From: Caballeronia glebae
GTDB lineage: Bacteria > Pseudomonadota > Gammaproteobacteria > Burkholderiales > Burkholderiaceae
NCBI RefSeq assembly: GCF_001545035.1
Contig: NZ_FCOJ02000056.1
Coordinates: 1 to 51,107 of the forward strand
DNA: 51,107 nt
Direction of reading: 5' to 3'
The notes beneath the pieces are model-generated. The model saw only the letters and a program-made list of their open reading frames with translations, was not told the origin of the DNA and made no database searches. Within the stretch, counting starts at the first letter, position 1, and each line of letters opens with the position of its first letter. Positions 34,458-41,983 of this stretch are shown one piece after another. The translations under genes and the position numbers were made by a program.

Positions 34458-35840
34458 ATGAACTTCGAACTTCTGTTTTCCGCGCCTTCATCGGCGCAGG
34501 CAGTCCAGACCGTGCGCTACGCCCTCACCGGCGCGAAGGGCGGCTTCGCCCGCACGCTGCTCGCGCAGACGCGCCTGATCGATCGTCTCGTGCCGGCGGC
34601 GCTGTGCGATCTCGGCGTCGCGGGCCTGCGCGCGATGTGCATCGAACTCGGTTTCGACGCGGCGTCGCTCGTCGAATGCGCCGATGCCGCGGGCGTGGCT
34701 GCGCTCACGCCGGGCCAGATCGCGCTCGTCGCCGATGTCGCGCTGCTCGCCGCAGCCGATTACGACATCCTCGTGGAAGCGACCGGCAATCCGTCGGTGG
34801 GCTATCGCGTCGCGGTGCAGGCGCTCGAAGCCAAACGTCATGTCGCGATGGTCAGCAAGGAAGTCGATTCGGTCGCGGGCGTCGCGCTCGCGCGGCTCGC
34901 GGAGCGGCAGGGCGTCGTGTATACGACGGCGGACGGCGACCAGCCGTCGAACCTGATCGGCTGGGTGACGTGGGCGCGCGTGCTGGGTCTGGAGGTCGTC
35001 GCGGCGGGCAAGTCGAGCGAATACGATCTGGTCTTCGATGCCGCGACGGGCAACGTCACGCAGCTCGACCAGACCTTCCCCGCGCCGGAACTCGCGGAGC
35101 TGATGACGCTCGGCGACGACATCCCCGCGACGCTCGCGGCCCGCCGTGAAGCATTGCGCGGCCGCAAGACCTCGGCGACGGCGGACTACTGCGAGATGAG
35201 CGTCGTCGCGACGAACACGAACCTCGTGTCCGACGTGGAACTGCTGCATTACCCGGTTGCGCGCACGACCGAACTCGCCGATATCTACGCGCTGCGCGAG
35301 GACGGCGGCGTGCTCACGCGTGCGGGCGTCATCGACGTGTTCAACATGCTGCGCCGTCCCGACGAGGCGAGTTTCGCGGGCGGCGTGTTCGTCGTCGTGC
35401 GCACCTTCGATGCGCCGACGTGGGAACTGCTCGCGCAGAAGGGCCACGTCGTGAGCCGCAACGGGCGCTATGCGTGCATGTATCTGCCGTATCACTTCAT
35501 GGGCGTCGAGACGCCGATCACGCTGCTCGACGCCGTGCTGAACGGCCGGCCCTCGGGCGCGGCGAAGCCTGCGCAATGCGTCGTGCTGGCGGGGCGCGCG
35601 AATGTCGATATTCCCGCGGGCACGGTGCTGCACATGGGCGGCCATCATCATGACGTGACTGGCGTGCAGGCCGTCCTGCTCGATCGTCGCGCCGCCGCTC
35701 CCGCCGATGTCGCGCCGCTGTATCTCGCGGCCCACGCGACGCTTGCACGCGAAGTGAAGGCAGGCGAACTGATCGCAATCGCCGATCTGCACAACCCCGA
35801 CGATGCGCTGCTCGGCGCGTGGCAAGCCGGCTGCGAATAA
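34458..35840 (+). CDS. NAD(P)-dependent oxidoreductase with C-terminal SAF domain (homoserine-dehydrogenase-like)
   Basis: A 460-residue protein with two parts. The N-terminal part is a homoserine-dehydrogenase-like NAD(P)-binding domain (YALTGAKGGFARTLL, DYDILVEATGNPSVGYRVAVQAL, HVAMVSKEVDSVAG). A central region, YEMSVV..NTNL-like, carries the substrate side, and a C-terminal SAF domain follows (VVLAGRANVDIPAGTVLHMGGHHHDVTGVQAVL to VKAGELIAIADLHNPDD). Related proteins occur in sugar-acid clusters, but I know no settled reaction. Here it takes the place where a tetronate dehydrogenase (LtnD or DenD) is normally found, so it may oxidise the C4 acid before OtnK. The ATG at 34458 gives the family start; the earlier open frame is unsupported. 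Confidence 0.78.
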   Translation: MNFELLFSAPSSAQAVQTVRYALTGAKGGFARTLLAQTRLIDRLVPAALCDLGVAGLRAMCIELGFDAASLVECADAAGVAALTPGQIALVADVALLAAADYDILVEATGNPSVGYRVAVQALEAKRHVAMVSKEVDSVAGVALARLAERQGVVYTTADGDQPSNLIGWVTWARVLGLEVVAAGKSSEYDLVFDAATGNVTQLDQTFPAPELAELMTLGDDIPATLAARREALRGRKTSATADYCEMSVVATNTNLVSDVELLHYPVARTTELADIYALREDGGVLTRAGVIDVFNMLRRPDEASFAGGVFVVVRTFDAPTWELLAQKGHVVSRNGRYACMYLPYHFMGVETPITLLDAVLNGRPSGAAKPAQCVVLAGRANVDIPAGTVLHMGGHHHDVTGVQAVLLDRRAAAPADVAPLYLAAHATLAREVKAGELIAIADLHNPDDALLGAWQAGCE

Positions 35841-35902
35841 GCGCGGCGCGCACTCGAACTACACCAAATCATTCAAATACCGAGTCAATAAGAGGAGACA
35901 CC

Positions 35903-37252
35903 ATGCGGGGAGAATTCGGGACGATCGCGATGGCCGCGTTTGCCATCGTCGTGCTGATCGTATTGATCGCACGCTGGCGGCTGAGTCCGTTCATTGCACT
36001 TACGTTGACGGCGCTCGGGCTCGGGCTCGCGGCCGGCGTGACGCCGGAACACGCGATCGACAGCTTCACGAAGGGCTTCGGCGGCGCGCTCGCGCGTACC
36101 GGACCGGTCGTCGGCCTGGGCGCGGTGCTCGGCGGCATCATGATCGGCACGGGCGGCGCGGACCGCATCGCGAATGCGTTCGTCGGCAAGCGGCCCTTGT
36201 GGCTCGCGCCGTGGACGGTCTGCGCGGCGGCGCTGCTGATCGGCATGCCGCATCTCTTCGATGTGAGCTTCATCATGCTCGCGCCGCTCGTCTACACGAT
36301 CGCGCGCCGCACGGGCAGCCATCTGCTGTATATCGGTCTGCCGCTCGCCGCGGGCCTCTATGTGTCGCACGGTCTGCTGCCGCCGCATCCGGCGCCGACG
36401 CTCGCCGTCACCGCGTACCACGCCAACACCGGCCTCACGCTGCTCTATGGCCTGATCATCGCGATTCCGGCTGCCGTGATCACCGGCCCGCTCTTCACGG
36501 CGTTCGCGCGGCGCAGCTTCGGGCCGGCGCCCGATCTGTCGAAGGGTCCCGGCGGCACGCGCACCGACGCGGAGAACGGCAGGGACGTGTCGCTCGCGTT
36601 GTCCATAGTCTGCCTGCTGATTCCGCCTGGGCTGATGCTCGCGGGCACCCTCGGCATGGACTACAGCGCGAAGGGCACGGCGTTGTATGTGTTCTTCCAG
36701 TCGCTCAACGATCCGATCCTGTCGCTGCTCGCGGCCGTGATCTTCGCGTTCTTCGCGCTCGGCATCAAGGGACGTTTTGCGCTCGACGAGATGCAAAAGA
36801 TGATCGGCAAGGGCATTGCGCCGCTCTCCGCGATCCTGCTCATTCTCGGCGCGGGCGGCGGCTTCAAGCAGATGCTCACGTCGATTCACCTGGACACGAT
36901 CATCGTGTCGCACACGGCGCACTGGTCGGTGAGCCCGCTCGTGCTCGCCTGGGTGATCGCCGCGTTGCTGCGCGTGTGCGTCGGCTCGGCGACGGTCGCG
37001 ACCGTTGCGGCATCGGGCATCGTCGCGCCGCTTTTGGTGTCGCATCCGGGTGTATCGCCGGAACTGATGGTGCTCGCCACGGCATCGGGCGCGGTGATGC
37101 TGTCGCACGTGAACGATTCCGGCTTCTGGCTCTTCAAGGAGTACTTCCAGCTGACCGTCGCGCAGACCTTGCGGACGTGGACGCTGATGCTGTGCCTCCA
37201 GTCGCTGGTGGGGCTCGCGGGCGTGATGCTCATCAGCATGTTCATCGGCTAA
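35903..37252 (+). CDS. GntP family permease (gluconate:H+ symporter type)
   Basis: A 449-residue inner-membrane carrier with about twelve to fourteen hydrophobic segments. Family features are RLSPFIALTLTALGLGLAAG near the N-terminus, GPVVGLGAVLGGIMIGTGGADRIA, the HLFDVSFIMLAPLVY loop, HGLLPPHPAPT and the C-terminal ASGAVMLSHVNDSGFWLFKEYF. GntP members import gluconate and related aldonates with protons. With otnK and otnC nearby it probably imports a tetronate such as threonate or erythronate. An AAGAGGAGACACC ribosome site precedes the ATG at 35903. Confidence 0.92.
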   Translation: MRGEFGTIAMAAFAIVVLIVLIARWRLSPFIALTLTALGLGLAAGVTPEHAIDSFTKGFGGALARTGPVVGLGAVLGGIMIGTGGADRIANAFVGKRPLWLAPWTVCAAALLIGMPHLFDVSFIMLAPLVYTIARRTGSHLLYIGLPLAAGLYVSHGLLPPHPAPTLAVTAYHANTGLTLLYGLIIAIPAAVITGPLFTAFARRSFGPAPDLSKGPGGTRTDAENGRDVSLALSIVCLLIPPGLMLAGTLGMDYSAKGTALYVFFQSLNDPILSLLAAVIFAFFALGIKGRFALDEMQKMIGKGIAPLSAILLILGAGGGFKQMLTSIHLDTIIVSHTAHWSVSPLVLAWVIAALLRVCVGSATVATVAASGIVAPLLVSHPGVSPELMVLATASGAVMLSHVNDSGFWLFKEYFQLTVAQTLRTWTLMLCLQSLVGLAGVMLISMFIG

Positions 37253-37255
37253 GAT

Positions 37256-37285
37256 AAGCGACCCGTCGTGCAGGCGGGCCGCTTA
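37256..37285 (+). terminator. Hairpin between gntP-type and deoR-type genes
   Basis: AAGCGACCCG and CGGGCCGCTT pair around a short loop with one mismatch, directly after the permease stop. No U-tract follows. It may weaken read-through into the regulator gene, or be a mere attenuator; it overlaps the leader of the next gene. Confidence 0.35.
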
Positions 37286-37299
37286 ACGAAGGTCTTCCC

Positions 37300-38109
37300 A
37301 TGTCGAGTCAGGTCAAACCCGATGCATCCGATGTCCCGCTGATTCCCGATCAGCGGCGCGAGGCCATGCTGCGCCAGTTGCGCCGGGACAAGGTGCTGTC
37401 GGTGCATCAGTTGATGGAGTCGTTCAACTGTTCGCACATGACGGTCCGGCGCGATATCGCCGCGCTGGAAGAAGCCGGATTTGTCTATACCGTGCCGGGC
37501 GGCGTGCGCATCGCGAGTCATCTGAACAGCGAGCCGAGTCATCAGTCGAAGTCGGTGGTCGAGCAGCCGCAGAAGCAGGCCATTGCGCGTCGCGCGACCG
37601 AAGGCCTGCGCTCGGGCATGTCGATCTACCTCGATGCCGGCACGACCATGTTGTCGTTCGTGCCGCATATCGTCGAACTGTCGGACATGACGGTCGTGAC
37701 CAACGACTTCCAGATCGTGCGCGAACTCGCGAGCGCGACGCACGTGAACGTCATTCATATCGGCGGACAGTTGGACCACAAGAATCTGTCGAGCGTCGGC
37801 ACGCTCGCGGCGGCGACGCTGCGTCAGGTCGTGCTCGACGTGGCTTTCATATCGGCGAGCTCGTGGGATCTGCGTCGCGGCGTGACGACGCCATCGGCGC
37901 CGAAAGTGGAAGTGAAGCTCGCCGCGATGGAGTCCGCATCGCGCACGGTGCTCACGGTCGCGAGTTCGAAGTACGGTACCGTCGGGCTCTACAAGGTCGC
38001 GAGTCTGGAAAGCTTCGATCAGGTGATCACCGACGACGGGCTCGCCCCGGCCGCCGCGACGGGCATTCGCCAGTCGGGCATCGATCTGGCGCTGGCCGAG
38101 GTGGAGTGA
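37300..38109 (+). CDS. DeoR/GlpR family transcriptional regulator
   Basis: A 269-residue regulator. The N-terminal winged helix reads RREAMLRQLRRDKVLSVHQLMESFNCSHMTVRRDIAALEEAGFVYTVPGGVRI (about residues 20-71), the classic DeoR signature. The C-terminal sugar-phosphate-isomerase-like sensor domain has IYLDAGTTMLSFVPHI, TNDFQIVRELA, HIGGQLDHKNLSSVG and SSKYGTVGLYKVA. DeoR proteins usually bind a phosphorylated sugar and repress the local catabolic genes. This one probably senses a tetronate-derived phosphate and acts on the divergent region at 34277-34457. Confidence 0.93.
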   Translation: MSSQVKPDASDVPLIPDQRREAMLRQLRRDKVLSVHQLMESFNCSHMTVRRDIAALEEAGFVYTVPGGVRIASHLNSEPSHQSKSVVEQPQKQAIARRATEGLRSGMSIYLDAGTTMLSFVPHIVELSDMTVVTNDFQIVRELASATHVNVIHIGGQLDHKNLSSVGTLAAATLRQVVLDVAFISASSWDLRRGVTTPSAPKVEVKLAAMESASRTVLTVASSKYGTVGLYKVASLESFDQVITDDGLAPAAATGIRQSGIDLALAEVE

Positions 38110-38480
38110 TGTGTGGGGGTACTGCTGTGCTGTAGGCGGCGAGGGCGTTGCGTGTGACGAACAGGAAGGCACGCGGCCGCAATGGCTAGCGATGACAGAC
38201 CGCTCCTTACCGTCGTTCCGCTCCTGCGCTAGTAGGACCTTCCCATACAGGGCGAAGCGGAGCCGCGCCGCAAGCGGTCTCTGTTTCTGCCAGCCTCTTA
38301 CTGCTGTTCTAGACACAATGAACAGGTAGAGATCCGTCGCGAAATTGATAGCGCAACAGACGCGGATGTGCGCACGACATCGGGTTAGCGAAGACACCTT
38401 CTTCGTGACATCCATCTGACTATCTGCCTAGGTCGGCCTCAGAGCGATCCTGCGCCACGTGTTCGCGGAAGTCGCCGTCG
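38110..38480. other. Intergenic region with no gene seen
   Basis: About 370 bases follow the DeoR gene. Frames exist on the minus strand but lack domains and ribosome sites. It separates the acid-sugar cluster from the orphan two-gene unit that ends here on the opposite strand. Confidence 0.4.
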
Positions 38481-38735
38481 TTAGAGAGACACCACGTTGC
38501 CGTTTCCGTCGGTGATCCCAAGAAACTTCCTTAGTTCGGGATACTGGGTCGCAAACCAGAGCAAAGCAGTCCCGCCGAACCTGCGGGCAAATTCATCATC
38601 GATGGGCTGCTGCGGTCCGACTTCATGTTCCGCTACCAAATTCATCCTGACGTTGTCAAAGATACGGGAATCCACGAACCCGGTCTTAATGCTCTGCGAT
38701 TCGGGGTCAAAATAAGAGACAAAATATTCGATCAT
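38481..38735 (-). CDS. Small hypothetical protein, candidate immunity partner
   Basis: An 84-residue acidic protein (MIEYFVSYFDPESQSIKTGFVDSR...) that I do not recognise. It has no signal peptide or membrane segment. Residues 45-84 include DEFARRFGGTALLWFATQYPELRKFLG, likely a short helical domain. The ATG at 38735 overlaps the stop of the larger gene by four bases (ATGA), so the two are made together; the frame open upstream is inside the neighbour. Small, acidic, downstream and coupled is the usual arrangement of an immunity protein, but that is inference. Confidence 0.65.
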   Translation of the reverse strand: MIEYFVSYFDPESQSIKTGFVDSRIFDNVRMNLVAEHEVGPQQPIDDEFARRFGGTALLWFATQYPELRKFLGITDGNGNVVSL

Positions 38736-39658
38736 AGGTATCCTCGGCACGCTTGATAATCTCGAAATGCTTGCTCTTTGCAAGTGAAATAGGTGCGGGC
38801 ATCGCCGCCATACATTTTGCTTAACGCGGTGCAATAAGTCATACGGGCCTCATACATTGCGTCGCATTCAGCTTCTTGCGCTGCACTGACCCCTCGGGCC
38901 GCCAGTTCCGTTACATCGTCGCCCAACAGTGAGTCTTCAGAATACTCAAACGGCGACGCATCACCCAGGGGCGCGCTGTCATCTCCGGAACTCATCGTCG
39001 ATCCGTTATCGCCTTCCGACGCGTATCCTCCGAGAGCTGCCCCTGCAACGTCATCCACAGCGCCGAGCCAATCGAATCCACTGCTGCCGCCGACGCTGTC
39101 CATGAGAGAGCCACCCGCACCGGATTTCGCCGCAACTCCGTCAAGGCCACGACTTCCCACTAATCCACCGCTGGCCGCTAGCCCGCCGCGCTGGCTGATC
39201 GGAATGTAATAGGGATCTCGCGGTGCGTATTGGAAGTCGACTTTCTTCGGCCAACGCTGCGGCGCGTCGGATGGCACATCGACTCTCGGCGACAGGCGCC
39301 ATCCCCGATCCACCACCGGGATCAACTCGCCATCGCGCACGGCCTTGCGAAAGAATCGCTCGATCTCTTTGTTCGAGGCTGGCTGTTTCCAGTGGACGAC
39401 ATTCAAGAAAATTTGAAGGAAGCGCTGAATAGTGCGCAATGCTTTACCGCCCGCGACCGTGCGCAAATCGAGGTTCGGCCGGAAGTATCGATCGAAAGCG
39501 ATGCGATCTTCATCGACCGTCTTACGCGCGTCTTTTTTCAGGAACCAGAATTCTGTGCCGCATTGACGACGCGGAACGAGCGTGCATTGCCATCCAATAT
39601 TCAGCGGCACGTCCAACGTGTTGAAGGACGGCCTCCATTCGCCAAAACCAAAGCCCAT
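38732..39658 (-). CDS. Hypothetical protein, candidate secreted effector/toxin with Cys-rich C-terminus
   Basis: A 308-residue protein without a recognised domain. The N-terminal 130 residues look globular (WQCTLVPRRQCGTEFWFLKKDARK, FLQIFLNVVHWKQPASNKEIERFFRKA). A middle part (about 160-255) is rich in Gly, Ser, Ala and Asp and probably flexible. The last 45 residues carry four cysteines (ECDAMYEARMTYC, then TCKEQAFRDYQAC), a spacing reminiscent of the C-terminal Cys motif seen in some Rhs/PAAR-linked polymorphic toxins. There is no signal peptide. It overlaps the small gene downstream by four bases. A toxin role is inference; no catalytic motif is visible. Confidence 0.6.
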   Translation of the reverse strand: MGFGFGEWRPSFNTLDVPLNIGWQCTLVPRRQCGTEFWFLKKDARKTVDEDRIAFDRYFRPNLDLRTVAGGKALRTIQRFLQIFLNVVHWKQPASNKEIERFFRKAVRDGELIPVVDRGWRLSPRVDVPSDAPQRWPKKVDFQYAPRDPYYIPISQRGGLAASGGLVGSRGLDGVAAKSGAGGSLMDSVGGSSGFDWLGAVDDVAGAALGGYASEGDNGSTMSSGDDSAPLGDASPFEYSEDSLLGDDVTELAARGVSAAQEAECDAMYEARMTYCTALSKMYGGDARTYFTCKEQAFRDYQACRGYL

Positions 39659-39806
39659 TTGGATCGGAACCTCTCACTTCTTATTGAGAGCACAGAATAA
39701 ACGTGGCCTTCGGGCGGGAGCGTCAAAAATTGTCAGCCGCCCGATACGCGCCGCCGGGTACACGAACCCTCGCGCCATCGGAATGTCGGACGGGTCCAGT
39801 GTCGAC

Positions 39807-39834
39807 TTGGAAATCTCGCGGCAGCGCCTATACT
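39807..39834 (+). promoter_or_regulatory. Sigma-70-type promoter of candidate sRNA
   Basis: TTGGAA (39807-39812), a 16-base spacer and TATACT (39829-39834) form one of the closest matches to the housekeeping consensus in this window. No open reading frame with a ribosome site follows; instead a hairpin terminator lies about 110 bases downstream. Confidence 0.55.
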
Positions 39835-39840
39835 GGAAAT

Positions 39841-39948
39841 AGCCGCGCGGAAGCCGGCCCCGGAGATAAAAGCGGATGAGAAATCGTTCGTTGGGGCGCG
39901 GTAGCGGGCCACGGAAACGCCTGCGTGTAGCGCGGGCGTTTTCTTTTT
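39841..39948 (+). ncRNA. Candidate small RNA, about 108 nt
   Basis: The stretch lies between a good promoter and a strong intrinsic terminator, on the strand opposite to the effector-like gene and about 180 bases before its start. Its 5' half contains CCGGCCCCGG, which can fold, and an unpaired A-rich part (GATAAAAGCGGATGAGAAATCG). No convincing peptide is encoded. I cannot assign it to a known sRNA family. The transcript start is placed seven bases after the -10 box. Confidence 0.45.
39914..39948 (+). terminator. Intrinsic terminator of candidate sRNA
   Basis: GAAACGCCTGCG and CGCGGGCGTTTTC form a stem of about twelve pairs with one G-U, followed by CTTTTT. This is a canonical Rho-independent terminator for rightward transcription, although no gene on that strand precedes it. 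Confidence 0.65.
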
Positions 39949-40441
39949 AAGCGGTCGCAGACGAATGTGGCGATCGAAGGTGAGCCGTGATTGATGATCG
40001 CCCTCAGTCCGCGTCCGAACCACCACGTACCTTCGATTCTCTGACGACGTAGTTTTTCAGTATCGCAGGCAGCACGACCCCTGCGGCCGACGCGCATCGT
40101 TCGATCTGGCGAGCCTGTTCGAGTGCGACTCGATTCGCCGCAACCAATCTTCTGCCGAATCTCGCGGAGTCAGCCGGTCCAGCGCGTCGTGCTGCGTGCT
40201 GGTCTCTGCCGCGCAAACGTGAGTCGCCGCTTGCAGTAGCGCCCTCGTTCGCCCAGCCTATGTGAGCGATTTAGATTGCTCGCCAAGGCAATTCCTCTTG
40301 TACGAAATCCGTCCATTACATATCGTAGGAGTATCTGCAAGACGTCGCGACGCGGGATGTTCTTCCGACGCCGCGTTCCTTTCGGTTGCACAGGCAAATG
40401 TCTGCCCGCTCGCAGCCACGCGCGCGGGCAAGGTGAACGCC
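39949..40441. other. Intergenic region with no gene seen
   Basis: About 490 bases between the candidate sRNA and the small membrane peptide. Frames on both strands are Arg-rich and show no domain or ribosome site. Confidence 0.35.
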
Positions 40442-40603
40442 ATGGAATTCGTTCTTCTACTTGCGATTTTCCTCACGTCGAGCGGATATCTCTTCAAAGC
40501 TTCGATGCCGCCCACGCCGCCGACAGCGAATGCACCCGCGCCGCCGACGGCCACTCCCGCTGCCACTGATTCCTTGAGCGAAAAGAAGGCAACGCTCCAC
40601 TAG
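40442..40603 (+). CDS. Possible small membrane peptide with Pro/Ala/Thr-rich tail
   Basis: A 53-codon frame that starts MEFVLLLAIFLTSSGYLF, a single hydrophobic helix, followed by KASMPPTPPTANAPAPPTATPAATD and a polar end. An AAGGTGAACGCC stretch before the ATG could serve as ribosome site. One membrane helix and a proline-rich tail is a common layout for small inner-membrane or periplasm-facing peptides. There is no neighbour to support it, and by length it may be chance. Confidence 0.35.
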   Translation: MEFVLLLAIFLTSSGYLFKASMPPTPPTANAPAPPTATPAATDSLSEKKATLH

Positions 40604-41026
40604 CGAAGCGTGGAGCCACACGTTGGGCGCACTGCATCGAATAGCTAGATGACGCTCAGTCGCGGCTGCGCGTTGTTCGCGCACGAATATGCGTTCAACG
40701 CTGTTTTCGCCACAGGCGTGGCACTGACGCGCGAAGACCTGACCGCGACGGCAGACAAGGATCGACCGACCGTCGCCAAACGCGCACCAGCGCTGGCTCC
40801 GCATCCGCCGCATCGGCGTCTTTCTTCCCCTACGTTTCAGCTAAAAGCCCATCGCGCTTCCGTTCGTCCCACATGGCGCGAGCGCCACGCCCCTCGTCGC
40901 AGGCCATTCCAATCGCAAAGCCAGCGCCTCCATCGGCACGCGGATTGCTAACGCATACGCACGTCCGGCTTCTGTCCAGCGCGCCTCGCGCCGGGACGAT
41001 GCATTCCAGAACCCTGATGAGCGACC
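40604..41026. other. Intergenic region upstream of the oxidase cluster
   Basis: About 420 bases with no convincing gene. It should hold the promoter of the caa3-type oxidase genes, but I cannot single out a -35/-10 pair. Confidence 0.35.
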
Positions 41027-41983
41027 ATGCAGAGCGCACTGAATCCGGCGGGCATTCAGGCCAGCCGCATCCTCGACCTTTGGCATCTGACGCTGGCCGT
41101 CTGCTGCGTGGTCTTCGCGGCGATCCTGCTTGCGTGCATGATCGCGATGCTGCGCACGCCTCGCGCCAATCGCGCGACGCCCGCGGATCTCTCCGTCGTC
41201 GGACATCGCGAGCCGCGCGTGCGCTCGTGGGTCGTCGCCGCGACGGGCGTGTCCACGTTTCTGCTCTTCGGCCTCGTTCTGGCCGACGTCCTCACCGACC
41301 GCGCGCTCTCGCGCCTGCCCGTCGACAACGCGCTGCGCATCGAGATGACGGGCTATCAATGGTGGTGGCAAGTGCGCTATCCGGCCGATGGCGAATCGTC
41401 CGGCTTCACGCTCGCCAACGAACTGCACGTGCCGGTCGGACGGCCGGTGATCGTGTCGCTGAAAGCCGCCGATGTCATCCACACGTTCTGGGTGCCGAAC
41501 CTGCACGGCAAGAAGGACATGATTCCCGGCCGCGACGCGACCATCGAGTTTCGCGCGGACAAGGCGGGCGTTTATCGCGGGCAATGCGCCGAATTTTGCG
41601 GCTACGAACATGCGCTGATGGCGTTCCAGGTCATCGCCGATCCGCCCGCGCAGTACGAAGCGTGGGCCGCGCGACAACGCACGCCAGCAGCGCAGACATC
41701 GGATGAAATCGCCACGCGCGGCCGCGACGTGTTCATGAACCAGGACTGCGCGCGCTGTCACACCGTGCGCGGCACCGACGCGCAAGGCACGGTTGGCCCC
41801 GACCTCACGCACGTCGCGAGCAGGCAGTTCATCGCCGCCGGCACGCTGTCGAACAATCGCGGCAATCTCGCGGGATGGATCGTCGATCCGCGCACGCTCA
41901 AACCCGGCACGGTCATGCCGCCGACGCGCCTGCCGCCCGCCGATCTGCAAGCGCTGCTCACCTGGATGGAGACGCTCAAATGA
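41027..41983 (+). CDS. Cytochrome c oxidase subunit II with fused C-terminal cytochrome c (caa3-type)
   Basis: A 318-residue subunit. Two transmembrane helices (about 20-42 and 67-88) lead to the CuA cupredoxin domain with TGYQWWWQVRYP, His152 and the cluster C187-A-E-F-C191-G-Y-E-H195-A-L-M198, so all CuA ligands are there. After residue 225 comes a class I cytochrome c domain with CARCH (241-245) and the distal methionine in GTVMPPTRLPP. This makes it caa3-type: electrons pass from an external cytochrome c through the fused heme to CuA and then to subunit I. The N-terminus lacks a clear cleavable signal. The stop overlaps subunit I by four bases. Confidence 0.95.
   Translation: MQSALNPAGIQASRILDLWHLTLAVCCVVFAAILLACMIAMLRTPRANRATPADLSVVGHREPRVRSWVVAATGVSTFLLFGLVLADVLTDRALSRLPVDNALRIEMTGYQWWWQVRYPADGESSGFTLANELHVPVGRPVIVSLKAADVIHTFWVPNLHGKKDMIPGRDATIEFRADKAGVYRGQCAEFCGYEHALMAFQVIADPPAQYEAWAARQRTPAAQTSDEIATRGRDVFMNQDCARCHTVRGTDAQGTVGPDLTHVASRQFIAAGTLSNNRGNLAGWIVDPRTLKPGTVMPPTRLPPADLQALLTWMETLK

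Noticed and set aside
34488..35825. Long minus-strand frame opposite the SAF-domain oxidoreductase
   Set aside because: Long antisense frames are common in GC-rich genes. It is His/Arg-rich without a domain, while the plus strand has clear family motifs.
37249..38415. A 388-codon minus-strand frame over the DeoR gene
   Set aside because: It is antisense to a clear DeoR-family regulator and shows no domain. The portion beyond the DeoR gene also lacks a ribosome site.
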